This document shows positions 35,425 through 48,040 of a stretch of 64,000 nt of DNA, piece by piece (position 1 is the stretch's first letter; each line of letters begins with the position of its first letter). This stretch comes from Taenia hydatigena (Eukaryota > Platyhelminthes > Cestoda > Cyclophyllidea > Taeniidae). The DNA lies in assembly GCA_036345935.2 (NCBI GenBank), contig JADWOT020000002.1, forward strand, positions 22,422,167 through 22,486,166, in the 5' to 3' direction. A program made the translations under genes and the position numbers. The notes beneath the pieces are model-generated. The model saw only the letters and a program-made list of their open reading frames with translations. It ran no database searches and had not been told where the DNA came from.

Positions 35425-36849
35425 GTAAGTAAGTTTCGCGGAGGTTATGCAAGTTGTGGATGAACAGATGAGATGCGAGTAAGTGAACAGGTGCCAAATA
35501 ACAGAGCAAATAAATTGCTTTACGATGGAGGAAGGTGAATAAAGGAACTACGTAAAGACGAGTAGGCCAAATGATTGTTCTGACAAAGAGAGAGCGATTT
35601 ATAGAACGGTGGAGGCGAAGAGGCAAACAGCAGCATTATCTGATGAGAGACAGTGTTTATTGACGATGACTCCGACTATCATGAAAATAAGATGGAGAAT
35701 TTCTTCTTACAGGTAAGATTTAGGGCCACTGTGGACTAGTGCACTAAATAGAAGACCATTCCATCAAAATCATGGCCACTGTTCTGCTCGTTTCTAACCA
35801 TTAAAGAAAAGCGTAAAGCAACTTAAATTGACCACGTGATGAGAAGGGTGGCATAATTGTGCAAATAATGAAGGCAAATACACTCCGTGGTTACACATAT
35901 GAGTAGAATGGAAAGAGCCTGAGACCAATTTAAATGTACAGCTTCATTGAATGCATTAAATCAGCACTCGCGCATACAATCGACCATTTTGAAGCAGCAC
36001 TACAAGGGATACATTTCAAAACAAGATGAGCTCAACAATCAGAAGGCAATTGCAGAAGTAAACTGCATGTGAGCAAGATGAAACAGGAGTGTAAAAAACA
36101 TAGATAGTAAAATGAACTGTGTGTTGTAATGAAATACGACCATGTGGTATGAATTACCACAATACGAATCCAGCCTCAGACTGACGACGCTTATAATAAA
36201 TGTTTCAAGGACGATTTCGCTGGCTAGTAACTCAAATTAGTCTCATCCTACTTCCTCTCGAAGTTAATGACCAGTGATGCTTTGAAACCCTAAGTTTTTA
36301 ACAGGAAAGTACAATACGAGTATGCTTGTGCTTTGAAGTAGACAGATTGAGGACTGAGAAGGAACTGAGCAGCACACATACAGACAACATTTGCTATTGC
36401 GCGCGAACTGCTGCCTCTCAACCCTCATTTCCCCCTCCATTCATTCTGTGCTATACCAACTCTCTTCTCTGTTGATTTCACTGCTTATATGAAATTGCAC
36501 TCCATTAGTGCATATTTCATGCTCAAGAGAAAATCACCTATCTCCCTCGCATTGCCCAATGCGGGATATTCTTCTCCCCTAGCTGGAACAAAATGACATG
36601 TATAATACATCTAGTAAAGCTTTTCCATACAGTTGCTACAATCACACGCCGTTAGCGAATCGCGCTTTGCCTCTCCAATTTAAAGGAATGTCCTCTCATT
36701 TTGGCACTAAGAAGAGCAATGGAAATTTACTAAGGTACCATTCTATGCAAAACCAAGCTAAGTAGGAAAAAATAACAAGAAACCACATGCATTTATCCTC
36801 CTCACATTTAACATAGGTTCGAAGTGCAAGGTATTACTTAAGCAATAGC
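35425..36849. other. No supported gene
   Basis: Purine-rich from about 35430 to 35650 on the plus strand. The 99-codon minus-strand frame at 35327-35626 is a product of this low-stop composition. A C/T-rich block lies at about 36410-36480. I see no repeats with partners. Confidence 0.45.
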
Positions 36850-38328
36850 ACGACGTTCTCTATGCGTACACAGAAATTCGTGCGACGTTCGATAAACAAA
36901 CCATCTCATGCTGCAGTTCGGCCGAAGGAAAATGCTCAACAATACCCTTGTGAATCACCAGCGTCCACTTTGATGTGGCTAGTAACGTTGCCGTCACCTT
37001 GGCCTATAAGAACGCCTCCATAACTAGAGCAACATAAAGCTAATGCACTACCCTCTACCCAACAATCACAAAACTCCTTCTATCTCGTTTCAATTTCACT
37101 TACTGCATCAATGAAGATGTAGGCCCATCTAGTATCATTATATGACATCTATTTCGGAAGCATCTCAACACTCCGCATAATGCCGTCATAGGCCGACTCA
37201 ACATAAACTTACTTCAGCGCGTAAAGCTCTACACCTTCGCTGCATGACGCTTAAACAGGCCCAAAGTATCGCCTCCACAAAATCGGCCAATTAATCGTTA
37301 TGCTGCCTGTTAAATCAAATGCGCCAACTACAGGATAATTTTGAAAAGGAAAGGAAGCAAAAGCCACCTAAGGACTGAAACGTCTTTACCATACAGTGTA
37401 CGTTCGAAATAGGATGCAATATTTGCTGTATTGTTCCTGTCACAACAAGTGCATGCTTCAGCGTAAGGATATTACCCAGTGCGTTTAGGTTTTCATAATC
37501 TCAGTACTCGAGATCGGCAGAATCAAGATATAAAATGACATAGTCATAAGCGTTCAGCTGCATCTGCACTCCTCTTTCTTCAACTCCTTTAAGCCTTGCA
37601 CACATATCCAATGCAGCACTAACTGTTGTCCCGAAATTTGACTTCACTGGTCTGTCAAGTTCGAGACATACGATGACACGTCCAAGCAGAGACTAGTCGA
37701 GGGAACGGAATGCAGTACTGGAAAATCACAGTTGTAGCGTGTTACCCCGTGCATTGACAGTCTTTATCAACAGCATAGCGTGGTGATCACACATCTTATA
37801 GGGGTTTGCACTTTTGCAGGAAATGCGCTCCATGCCAGTCGACGAAGGAACCTTTCTGTTTTGCCAGTAATAGCATAATCCTTTGGCCAAATTATTGGAA
37901 CTAATTTGATGGTCTCTAAAACAAAGCACCTAACAGAGGTGCCTATCCACTCACTTTATATGACCCTTGCAGTCGTTTCTGCTAAGAACTGGAACCTCAG
38001 TGCCTTGAATCACTTATGCATTTGCTGATCCCTCCTAAAACGGTACTTTTATGAGCAAATTTCGGCGAAATTCGCAAAAGACATGAGTGCAATAGAAAAT
38101 TCGAGATATCTTACAAGGGATGCAGGTTTAGCCAAACCCATCCAGAACATTGTTACGCAAAAGCCCAATAAAGCTACTTAGGTGAAGCCTTGTATAGGTG
38201 GCAAGACATCATCACCCAGTTCTAATCACTTCTTTCACCTAGCCAATCGGCTAAGTTCACCGGCCAACTAAGGTTCTCAAATGCTATTTGGAAGCGTTTC
38301 GAAGAAAGTGTGGTAACTTCAGCACCAT
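36850..38328 (-). pseudogene. 1.47-kb gene-like repeat, copy 1 (broken)
   Basis: This aligns end to end with 57270-58740 in the same orientation. It reads on the minus strand and is a decayed version of the 272-codon frame there. Shared segments include YDYVILYLDSADLE here against YDCVILYLDHSDFE, then ALGNIL against ALGDIL, NVHCMVKT against NVDCMEKT, and ILWACLSVM against IRWACLNVI. Several stops and frame changes break it. The acceptor-like TTTTAG that precedes the frame in copy 2 is present here as well (near 38035). Downstream both copies also share GGV-GQ---NVTSH and V-AGDSQ-like residues. Confidence 0.75.
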
Positions 38329-40828
38329 CGCGTACAAAGTATTCACGTGTTCATGTAATTTTGGGCAATACTATCCTTTTTATAAAATTACAACTAAATA
38401 ATGGACCATATTTCAGAATGCCGTTGTTAAAGCACCATTCGGATGAAATGTTAAATTGCCCCGTAGCATACAATTGAGTAAGTAAACGTGTAAATTTTGG
38501 GTTCTTATTAGAATCGGTGACTTAATGGACGTCAGACGTGCTTATCTGACTTTTCGCGCCCAAGTCAAAGTAAAGTTCTTCAATAACGCCGCTCCTAACT
38601 GAGCCATCTTATGGTTTTTTTGTTAGAGGTTGAGTTCAAATAGCCACCCTTATTAAGATATTGACGGCTCTATTTCACTTTTGCATGATCACAAGATGCA
38701 TCAATTGTTCTGCAATTATAAATCGCACAACAGTGGTTGGCAATTGTTGCGACATCTGTTCCTCCTTCCACTAGGCACGAAATTGGCAATAAATGACGCA
38801 GAAGTTCGCAAAACGTAAAGTGCGCACTTGATAGCAAAATTAATTTAGCATGAGAATACGATTCTGATAGCCTCAAGTGGAGCCTGTCTTTCAAAATGGC
38901 CAGAATCTTTTTTTACAATAGGAGCTCATAAACTTGCAATAGAAAATCGTAATATGGATATTAAATGCCAGAGACGTTCTTAATTTGTGGTGTTTGTAAA
39001 TTAGACATATATCCAGAAGGAAACCCCTTAAACGATCAATTAGGCATTTTAAGGGCCACAGACGTTATATTTCACTAAAAAAGAATAACAAGAGGCAATG
39101 GTAAAGGAACTCGATGTGACTTCAACGATTTCTTTAACTAGAAGGCTCTTTAGCCCTCTGACTAAGGCTACCATCACATAACATTAACACTGGCAATGCC
39201 ACCAGCTCCCCATTTCTCTCACTATCCTGTATTCATCGTGGATTAGAGGAACTACATTGTTCAGTACTTTGATTACGTGATGGCTGAAAGGGCAATCGAA
39301 TAATCAGTCATTAGTCAGGAGTAATACGGTATGTGATATTCAATGCTGTTCATTACTACATCCACTTTAAGCATTCGAATTTCACATTTTCGCAAATTGC
39401 TCCAAACTTTTAACGGATAGTCTTCAAGATGACAATAAGAAGGATTAATAAAGGCCTAACAAGAATTTGGTGTTTTATATAACTCTGACAGCCCACAAGT
39501 GGTATTTTAGTGTTTCGACCTGAAAATTAAAAGTAGCATGAGTGATTGCGTGCAAAGATAAGGGCTTAAGTCCACGCGTTTGCTGGCTTTACTCAATTTT
39601 GGCAACTTAAACTGCCGTTTGCATTGGGCTTTTATCAATAGAAATAAGAGGTTGAGAGGCGATAAAGCCAGTGTTTAATGGAGTGTGGTTAAAGAGTAGC
39701 CTTTATTGTCGTGATCAACACCACCAATCAGGCTATCAAATAGATTAGCGGGACCTAAATCTCTTTACCGTAAAAATGCTAAAAATAAATTTAATTTCCT
39801 ATTTATCTTTTTTCTTGTAAAGTTGCAACGTTTGCCTGCTTCTGTGTGCTGCTAATCCGGGTAGCCCAAGTCAAATCCTTTCATCGGCAGCATCTGAATA
39901 ACGAAATGATTGCTATTAATGCCGAAAATTCTAACCTGCTTGCGATAAAGGTATGATTTGTGTTTCCATATATCAGATGCAATCAGCTCGTGTTATTACC
40001 ATCATGCTGACATGAATATGGGTCAACTACACCATAAGCTCATCCCGAAGAACCAAATTATCGAAAGTGGCCAGAGCTCTAAAATGCGGAGTCAATTTAT
40101 ACCTAAATATTAGGCTTAGTACAAGGTAGGAACCGAGGTTCCAGATCGATCCACAATGCAAAATGTGGCACCTTGTCTCAATTTAACATTTACTGTGCAC
40201 CCGCAAAGCAGTCTCGACTAAAAGCTATCTGTCAATGCGATTATATCAACCTTCTGATACACGCCTATTTCAGCATCTACATCGAATTGCTAAATGTCGT
40301 ATCTTTAGCATTTCTTCTCAGTGGCATTAAAACACTCAATTTACTTGCTTCAGTGACGGTGATCTCTTTTTTGCATTTGTCGTTAACATAGGTCCATTCA
40401 ATTTTGTTTGGCCTAGACGCAGACAAATCACCGTTTATTGAGTCATTAACATTAAACAGGTAGCTATCATGAGGTGAGATCTGCCAACGTGCTAGCACTC
40501 AGCCTTAAAATCCGTCTATTGAACACTATGGAGGCTTTATAAGGCGGTGTAAGATGATTGCATTTACTTATATCGAAATATTTCATTGCTTAGACTTATG
40601 AAGTGATGCGCCGTACTTGGACTCCCCTGAACTATATTTATTTGGGTTGACTGCACAGTTTCAACAGTTTGAGAACCCTTAGCGGTATCTTCCTAGCTCT
40701 CTTCCAGGTAGAGGTGCTGCTTATCTACTTCGAACGCCAAACATACTTTTGAGGCCACCAATCGCCATTGTTGTGTTTCGTAAGAAGAGATCCGAAGGCG
40801 CTTTCACGTGTTGTATTGTGGGCATAGG
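38329..40828. other. No supported gene
   Basis: No repeat partner or family is recognised. Mirror frames at 40173-40391 (plus) and 40277-40498 (minus) oppose each other. Confidence 0.5.
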
Positions 40829-41206
40829 CTATATATTGTCGACTGATGCATGGACTGTGGTCTTACGCAGGATGGAAACTCGTTGCGGATTGTAAACAAA
40901 GGCACCCAGTTGTCCAATTCCGTGAATGATTTTATCGGTCCTATCAGAGAGAGACGTGTAATGTGGCTTAAAAAGAAATGTGCCTACAAGTGATAAGGGG
41001 TAACTATTAGGTGAAAACAGTATATCACGTGACGCACTGGCTGGTTGATTGTGTTGACAGATTTGAAGGCCTTTCTCATTTAAAGGTGGTGCGTCTTGCT
41101 GCCTCATACTGTGTGCTAACTTATTTTGGTGGGTGTTATTATCCTTCGTTCGAGGATAGTGGAATGCTATCTTCCATAAAGCAATTTCAAAAGTGCTTAC
41201 CGACAA
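40829..41206 (-). CDS. Candidate exon 2 of an unrecognised minus-strand gene
   Basis: A 125-codon open frame preceded (reading leftwards) by an acceptor-like CACCTCACGCTTTAAG whose last base is at 41207. It is in phase 0 with the frame at 41312-41671. It contains PLNEKGLQICQHNQPASASR and RTDKIIHGIGQLGAFVYNPQ before a stop. No signature domain is evident. Frames this long can arise by chance here; the matched intron phase is the only extra support. Confidence 0.27.
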   Translation of the reverse strand: MSVSTFEIALWKIAFHYPRTKDNNTHQNKLAHSMRQQDAPPLNEKGLQICQHNQPASASRDILFSPNSYPLSLVGTFLFKPHYTSLSDRTDKIIHGIGQLGAFVYNPQRVSILRKTTVHASVDNI

Positions 41207-41311
41207 CTTAAAGCGTGAGGTGAATCATTATCCATCAGGAGCAGGAAGTCAGGGAAAACCTTATAAGACTGTGAAGCAATGCAAATGAATGTCTCAAGTG
41301 GGAAAGCAGAC

Positions 41312-41671
41312 CCTGCCTAAGGTGGTCCGACTTGAATGGAACTGTTTAAATTCGAGTTTGATGTATCCGTTTTGAACACTACGCAAGCATTTTATGCAAA
41401 TCATTAGAGACATTTCCCGAACAGCTATTTCGTGTTTGCCAACCACTTGTAGTGTTTCAATCATTATCAACTGTTCATAATCGCTAGAGTGAGTTGTTGT
41501 TGGAAGTGATGGCTGTGGCATAATGTTGCTACGATGGCAAAATGACGCGAGGGAAACCAACAAATCACAATTATCAGGAGGCGCGGTGCAAAAATGGGTT
41601 CTTATATTTAAATCGGTAAAGAAAGCATTCATCCGAAGAACTGGCCGCTCGCTTTCTTTGATTGGCAGCAT
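41312..41671 (-). CDS. Candidate exon 1 of an unrecognised minus-strand gene
   Basis: It begins with a true ATG at 41671 and runs 120 codons to a GT (AGG|GTCTGC) at 41311. The inferred intron of 105 bases (41207-41311) contains several in-frame stops and ends in AG, so removing it joins two long frames into about 245 residues. Visible segments include CTAPPDNCDLLVSLASFCH and EIAVREMSLMICIKCLRSV. The donor is weak beyond the GT. No family is recognised. Confidence 0.27.
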
Positions 41672-41886
41672 TGCAAAAAGTTATTACTTGACTATTTGAG
41701 GAGTCACTCATTTCCACTTAGAATAAATTTTGTTTTAGGTAAAGTTAACCCCTCGGCTTGTGCATCGAACTTTGTGAACTTACGCAACGCAGATTTATTT
41801 AATAATCAACGAATTTAAGATCAATGAATTGGTGGACTTACAGGGCTTAGAAGAGGGTACTGCTGTTTGCTTTACGTGTGTGTAGC

Positions 41887-41968
41887 GAAACCGTGAGCGT
41901 TCACCTTATCGAATGCTAACTTTTTATCTCCACTCCCATCAATCGCGGTCCCTCCATAGCACAACCCA
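41887..41968 (+). repeat. Dispersed repeat, 80-bp family, copy 1
   Basis: This aligns in direct orientation with 48599-48680. Shared blocks are GTGAGCGTTC-CC near the start, ATGCTAA in the middle and GGTCC followed by an imperfect match at the end. It is clearly diverged and lies 6.7 kb from its partner. The origin is unknown. Confidence 0.4.
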
Positions 41969-43649
41969 TAAGAGTCATGAAAACATCTGCAAGCGAGTTG
42001 CAATTTTCAATCTCAAAAGGTCACTTCGCTTCAATAGTGACATTTTGTGCAGTGCTTTGCATATTGCTTTCTAAAAAGCCTTTGCGCAAGGCAACTGCGT
42101 AGCGCTTTTTCACTAAAGATTGCCATGTATTCGAGGAGAATAAAGAGCAATGCTACGGAAGGGCCTGCTTGATAATGAATGCAAGCTGTTCTCAGACGGG
42201 CTACTGTTGGTTAGATACATTGCGCTTTTTTCTTGTTTAACAAAAAAGTTTGTTTGATTTGCAAAACAGAAAATCTTGTTAAACACAGCATTTTCAAGTA
42301 ACGATTTTGCTGTACGATAAACAGCACTACGCAAATATAAGTGGGATGAAATTCCAAGACAAGCGTTACTCCGCCCACTCATGATCGGGTTTACTAAACG
42401 TCGGAATTCCGTAAATGAAAAGCACTAGGTTCGACAAGCGGCCGCCCTTAAAGTAACTTTTAGCTTGTTAAAGGCTTCAAATTATTCTGTGAGCCACAAT
42501 AGTTAAATCACACAATTTTAACTCATGAATCATTTGCCGCCTAGCCTTATCTGTGTGGTCGATAGTCTGAGGCGCTTCTTAAGTGCCGTGAGCAGGGTAC
42601 CACCAGACTCCTGCATATGCTGACTAGTTGCGAGCAAAAACAAAATTTACGAGGAAATATTTAAAAAATTTAAAGAACCGCTTAAACCAATCACAAATGG
42701 TGCTAATTGCTTTCACTAATGATGCAAACGTAGGCAGCTTTTTATCTCGACAAGACAAGAAAGGAAAAACATACTATCGACAGCTCAAAAATCGGGCTTG
42801 AGAAATATGAGGCAAAACGTTTCAAGGCAAAGTAAGCTGCTCATAACCATTACTATCATATGGCACTTCAGAAATCACTTGGGGTTGAGGAGGTACATGG
42901 TGAGAGCGCCCCAGTTCATGCTCGTAAAAGGGACTTTGATAACATGATGTTACGTAATGGTACAGGACAGTGAAAGTGCATAGCAAAGTAGACGTTACCT
43001 CGCACACCAGAAGAGACCAAACACGGCGATTTTGCTGTGTGTACCACATTCTTGACCGATCTAACTAAATATTATTGCAGGATTACGCAGTTCACCTCTC
43101 TAGACGTGGCTGTGATACATAAGATTTTCCTGCCATTTCCTTATAAGACCGCAGTCTAAGTGATGAACATGTTAGACAGGATAGCTAAAAGAATATGGCG
43201 AAACTGATTATGATTATGACTGCGGACCCTACGGTGAGCACTCATCTAGGTTGAGTTGACATCCTCTCATTTGAACAATGCCTAGAGTATGTAGAGTTAG
43301 TCACGACAAAGCAAAATCAATGTTGTCGAATCCAAGAATCTACATCGATTAGTCGTCTGCGTGATATCGGCGTGTAAACAGACAGCTGCAAAGTGGCAAA
43401 TGAACCCAAAACAGCAGATCCCTTAATTTTTATAAAATATCCTCACTCAACGGCATTGACACGAACAGTTGAATTTGAGATAGGCGTTGCTTTATGCAAA
43501 ATCAGGCCTAGTTCACTCTCTACTTGCTCCAAAATGCCTAAGAGGTAGAAAAGAAATAAAAGAAAGCGCATCGTATTGATCGCTTTCGTATTATATTTAA
43601 ATCGAAATTTCTGGGTATTTCTGAAGTGCCAACACCAAATTTTCTCAGG
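41969..43649. other. No supported gene
   Basis: Frames at 42113-42382 and 42822-43049 (minus) are within chance length. I see no repeats with partners. Confidence 0.5.
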
Positions 43650-43770
43650 GTGGTTAATCCATGAACCGGTTTATGTTACACGATGGTTACGAGACCATTC
43701 ACTACAGCCCTCTTCTGACTAACCAATGTCTACTTCGATGTGACTGGTAAAACTGCACACAACCATGACA
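43650..43770 (-). repeat. Possible fragment of the 1.47-kb family (copy 3)
   Basis: On the minus strand it matches the downstream part of copies 1 and 2. The block ACCAGTCACATCGAAGTAGA corresponds to ACTAGCCACATCAAAGTGGA in copy 1, and a second block (TAACCATCG ... CATGGATTAA) corresponds to CAACCGTCG ... CATGAATTAA in copy 2. Only about 120 bases are convincing. Confidence 0.35.
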
Positions 43771-46574
43771 ATCACACATGGTAGTATCGATGTAGGAGGC
43801 GTAGTGTTGAAGGCTAGGACAGAAAAAATGCGTCTCGTGTCTGCGGCTCGTAGGAAAGGATACGAAGTCAGATCTATCTAGACGCCAATTCACCCACGCA
43901 TTTTGGCCGGTTATTTAAGTCACATAGCATGAGCAAATGATCTTGGGGTATCAAATATTTTATCAATACTATTACCGCTATTGTTATTTTCATTAATTTC
44001 CATTTTCTCACCATTGTTTATGTCTCCTTTGTCAAATCAAGTATCTCAGTACACTTTTCGTCTCTCTATTATGCGATTAGAAACCCTTTAACTTCCGCCT
44101 CTTCATGGTATTACACGTCTCTGGAAGCGGCACCACTTAGCAGAGCCCTTATTGCAACCTTACTTTGTAACCCTATCAAGCTCTAGTTCTGTTCACCGGA
44201 ATCAACCGTCATTTTAATGGTTGTAGAGTCGAATTCAGAGCAAAGTAAATGATACCTATTTTTGAAGAAAAGTGCTAGTTCTATCAGCAAAACCGTTCAT
44301 GTCATGGTACGAGGTGCAAAGCATAGAAAGAAAAATTGCTTAATTAAGTAGCTTTGTGTTTTTTGGTATATATAGTGTCTGGGAGGACGAGTCTACATTT
44401 ATTGGATCCATAAATGGCCTCTGAATTCATGACAAGTCTTCAAATGCATCATAAGAGTTCACGCAAAACAATCCACAAATTCTCTGATTATAAATATCGA
44501 GCTGTAAGATTTGGCTCAAGCTGTCGTTTAATGATGTGTCCATTCCTTCAGCATTGATTCAGTCCTCCCATTATTCCGATTATTAGCAGGCTCGCGATGA
44601 GGTATTAATCGTGTCTTCTAGAACGCGTAGACAGCTTTTTATTTTGCCTAGGTTCGCAGCGTAAAGCCGACTTCAAAACGAATCAATATTGTTGGAATGG
44701 AAAAAAATGTTGATTAGTTGAGTGAAATTTTGGTATCAAGGCTTTGAGTAGCACGCGCCCCTTTAGGCGATCAGCTTTTAAAATTCCATCAAAAGACAAA
44801 TTTTGGCGTGATTGTTTTGGAATCCTGCGTCATGCAATTTCACTTGGGACTCGAAATGATATATGCGAGATAGATATACTCGCGAGTATTTTGCTTGGAT
44901 GCTTTTTTTTAATTTTGGAAGGCAAAGCAGGTAAATGTGCTTAAATTTCCTATGGAAGGACATGACCCTTGCGCCTCAAGCAGACGTCAAGGTTCAGATA
45001 AGCGTCTCCGGTCTTAGGTTCTTATTTAAAGGAATGACTAGCAAGACTAAAATGGACGGGAGGACGCCGTCATGATTTGAATTGTCATTGGTGGGCGTCT
45101 GGACTCCCCTACTCCGTTTACGCGCCAGAGCGTCCTGTCACAAGTAAGAGTTTCATAGTCTCACCTCACCGCACCACACCAAGTATTGTCCGGAGTGCTC
45201 TGCAGATGTGTGACTTAGTTCATGAAAAGCTATCCTTACCATCGCAAGCTGTTCTGACACGCAGGCACCACCATTTGCTTGATTAGGATATCTGCACTGA
45301 CTGAGGCACGACCTATATGCTGACTGCTATCAGAAGGTAGGGACATTCCTGAAAAACTACCACGGATCGCTGTGCCATCACCGTTAGCGTTTGTTGTACA
45401 GAGTCAGAGAATTTCCATGTCCATGTCCCATAGATATGATATCGCAAATCTGACATTTAAGTCCTCTGTCTAAATGAAATTAATGCCCTACGCTTCAAGC
45501 ACGTCTATGTGGGATTATTGTAGCATCTACTAAGAAGTTGCCTTCTAGTGCAGAAGTCTGCCAACAAAACTTAGGGAACTGTCTGATTCCGCAATCAAAA
45601 CGGAAATGATTCCTATTGAGTGATGTTGCCCCTCTAAGAAGAGCCATTTGCCGTCGTAGAAGCAGCAGGACCCCATTAGAGCAAATGTCCCGTGTGCAGT
45701 AACCCAATACTGACCAATTGAAGTACCTGCTGCCAATCGCAGGGCTACGGACTCTGTGTTTAAGAGCATCACAGCCACCGCTTGATGAACGAATTAGCCA
45801 GTGGAGAACCAAATGCACGCTCATCACTCTGCCTTAAGTTCCTCTTAAAAGTCGCAATTGGTGTACGCGGCTGCTCTATTTTAGGCGGAATATTTCCCAC
45901 TGAGCACAAAATTTGCTTGTCTTTGCAATTTTAAGCCCTGTTGTGCAGAAAATGCGGTCATACTGCAGTCTCCTTACTCTGTCAAGTCTAGTCAACAGTG
46001 CAAATTTGCAGTCTTACCGCAATCATGCGTCTTATACACTACGCCCGTTTGGTATTTTTACGTCTCCCTTTCTTTATCTCACTTGGCAAGGCCAAATATT
46101 TACAGCAAAACTGATGCACGTGTGACTTTGCCTTTGCCATACCTTCTTCCCATTAGATTTTTGGATCAATTTTATTCTTAGCAAAAATGCAAAATTCACA
46201 AACTAGAGGTTCGAGAGATGCCTTTTGCATTCAAGAATCAGACCAACTAGTATAATCTTAAGGCAACAGGCATCTTTTTAATTAGCGAATTCTACGACAA
46301 TTCCTTAGTAGTTAAACAAAACAATCAAAAGGAGAAGCGGCAGTCTGCGCATCTGCTAAAGACTAAGTTATGGACACCAAAACATGATGCGTAAAGGCCA
46401 AAAGGCAGAGGAGGTAATGGTATAAGCTTCAATGATAGGTAAACGCATATTGTTCATTTTTGATCCATCAGCACTGATATACATAGGTTGGCCAATTTGC
46501 GTTCTAATAATATTTGTCTTGTGGATCAGTCCGTTGCCTGTATAAGTGTGGTGGTCGATCTCTTCGTACATGTT
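43771..46574. other. No supported gene
   Basis: Similarity to the 1.47-kb family may continue weakly to about 44050. Two overlapping minus-strand frames at 45495-45827 and 45545-45778 occupy the same bases. The shorter contains ALRLAAGTSIGQYWVTAHG, which looks protein-like, but has no family or splice support. A TATATATA run lies at 44367-44374. Confidence 0.4.
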
Positions 46575-46980
46575 TGCAGTTGCAGTTGCCTGGAGCACCT
46601 GCTGACTCACTGGTGTGTTCCCAAACGTGGTAGAGGAGTAATATAAAACTCACAAGGCCCAGGGTGCACACAGAGCAAATGTTATTTGGAGTGTCTATTC
46701 GAGGAATTGAAATATCACTTGTATAAGTGCCAACAAACATGCCCAAGGGATGCAGGAATGCTAAAAACATCAACCGAATTTCCTTACTCTTTTGATGTAC
46801 TGAGGCAATTCCAGCGGTATCTCGCATCACATAGGACGTGGGGTAGTGTGCGAAAGAACTTGCTAAACAGTGATGCTGGTGGTGAAAGCCTTTCCAATCA
46901 AGTACTTTGGTGGAATCAAATAATCGCGGATTCCTGATGTGTGGAGGCCGAAACCGGTGTGCTTCATTACATTTCTTGCA
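46575..46980 (-). pseudogene. Coding-like dispersed repeat, family 46k/56k, copy 1
   Basis: On the minus strand this aligns with 56440-56840 (plus). The 168-codon frame at 46504-47010 spans it and reads FHHQHHCLASSFAHYPTSYV then MRDTAG, against SHHQHHWLAIFAARCPSCYA then VRDAVG in the other copy. DNA similarity continues another 200 bases beyond the protein-level match, to CAGTGAGTCAGCAGGTGCTC. Copy 1 stays open far longer than copy 2. The product is not recognised. A frame of this length is borderline for chance, so it may be only a repeat. Confidence 0.5.
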
Positions 46981-47839
46981 AAAGATGCTGCTATGGGTGC
47001 TGGCATGCAAGAGTTAGATCGAAAATGCATTCCTGCGCTTTTTGTCATTTAAGCAGCATTCCTATCTAAGTAAATTCATTAAGGCAAGTTCATAAGCAAA
47101 TATAGCGGACAAAATGCGGTCACTGATGTTCACGGGTCGTGGGTTTCATTCATTACACGGGTGAGAAAGGTGACTCTCGCCTTTCGCACCCCCACATCAC
47201 ATCATATTTGGCTTACTTCAGGCGGACCTTGGTCACGCCTTAATCGCACACTATTATAGCCAAGCTAGAAACCGTATTAAGAGAACATCAGGTTTATGAG
47301 TTTGGGAATGCAAAGGTGCAGTCACGTACATTCCAGCCAGCTGCGGCGCCTTGGGAGGCGCTTAGCTTTTTAAGACAATTCACGAATTTACTTTATACAC
47401 TTCATACAGGCACTTACCTTGACCTTTGTGTTGCTCCATTTTCTCTTCAAAATTCGGGCTTTCGCACTGAAAACGAGGTAAATCTCCTTAGCATTTTAGG
47501 AGCGAATTCAAGTCAACTCGACGCAATTACTCAACTCTCATTAGGTGATATTGGCGACTACAAATTTCCTAACAAAATGCTGTGGCATAAAATAGTTAAG
47601 TGTCTGAGACGATAATTGCTTTTGCTGTTTATTCACCAAGATGCCATTATGAATTTTAATTCACTCGATCATTTTACATGGATGGCCAAGATAATACGAA
47701 ACCGGCAAAGCAATTCCATCCATATAAGTGTGATTGCTGGCGTGAATGGCCGTAGACTTAGAGAAAAATTAAAAGACTCGTCTTTATCTGCAAAATACAA
47801 TTAATTCTCAAGCATTTGCTTTTAATTGTCAAGTTGACT
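46981..47839. other. No supported gene
   Basis: A plus-strand frame at 47316-47615 continues after a single stop to 47804, giving about 160 codons with one interruption. It contains LGDIGDYKFPNKMLWHKIV. No family is recognised, no splice sites fit around the stop, and chance is the simplest explanation. Confidence 0.4.
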
Positions 47840-48040
47840 ATGCATGTATGTATTCCGCTTTTTATGATAACTTTGCTGACAGCAGAATTTAACTGCAAAA
47901 TTTGTCTTGCCACTGGTTACTCAGCACTCACATTTTCGAACACTGGTAGACAGCCTCGGTGTATGAATGCGGCCAATCGAGAGCACATTGTAACTGCGAC
48001 TACAGAGCATATACCGCATGCCTCACATAAACTGCGTTAA
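47840..48040 (+). CDS. Possible small secreted protein
   Basis: A 66-codon frame begins with ATG at 47840. Its first 15 residues (MHVCIPLFMITLLTA) look like a signal peptide, followed by a short mature part with three cysteines (FNCKICLATGY and RQPRCM). The frame stays open upstream, so the ATG is a choice, not a certainty. It has no recognised fold and no conservation evidence. Confidence 0.15.
   Translation: MHVCIPLFMITLLTAEFNCKICLATGYSALTFSNTGRQPRCMNAANREHIVTATTEHIPHASHKLR

Noticed and set aside
44367..44374. TATATATA run as a core promoter
   Set aside because: Such runs are common in AT-rich DNA, and no supported gene start lies downstream.
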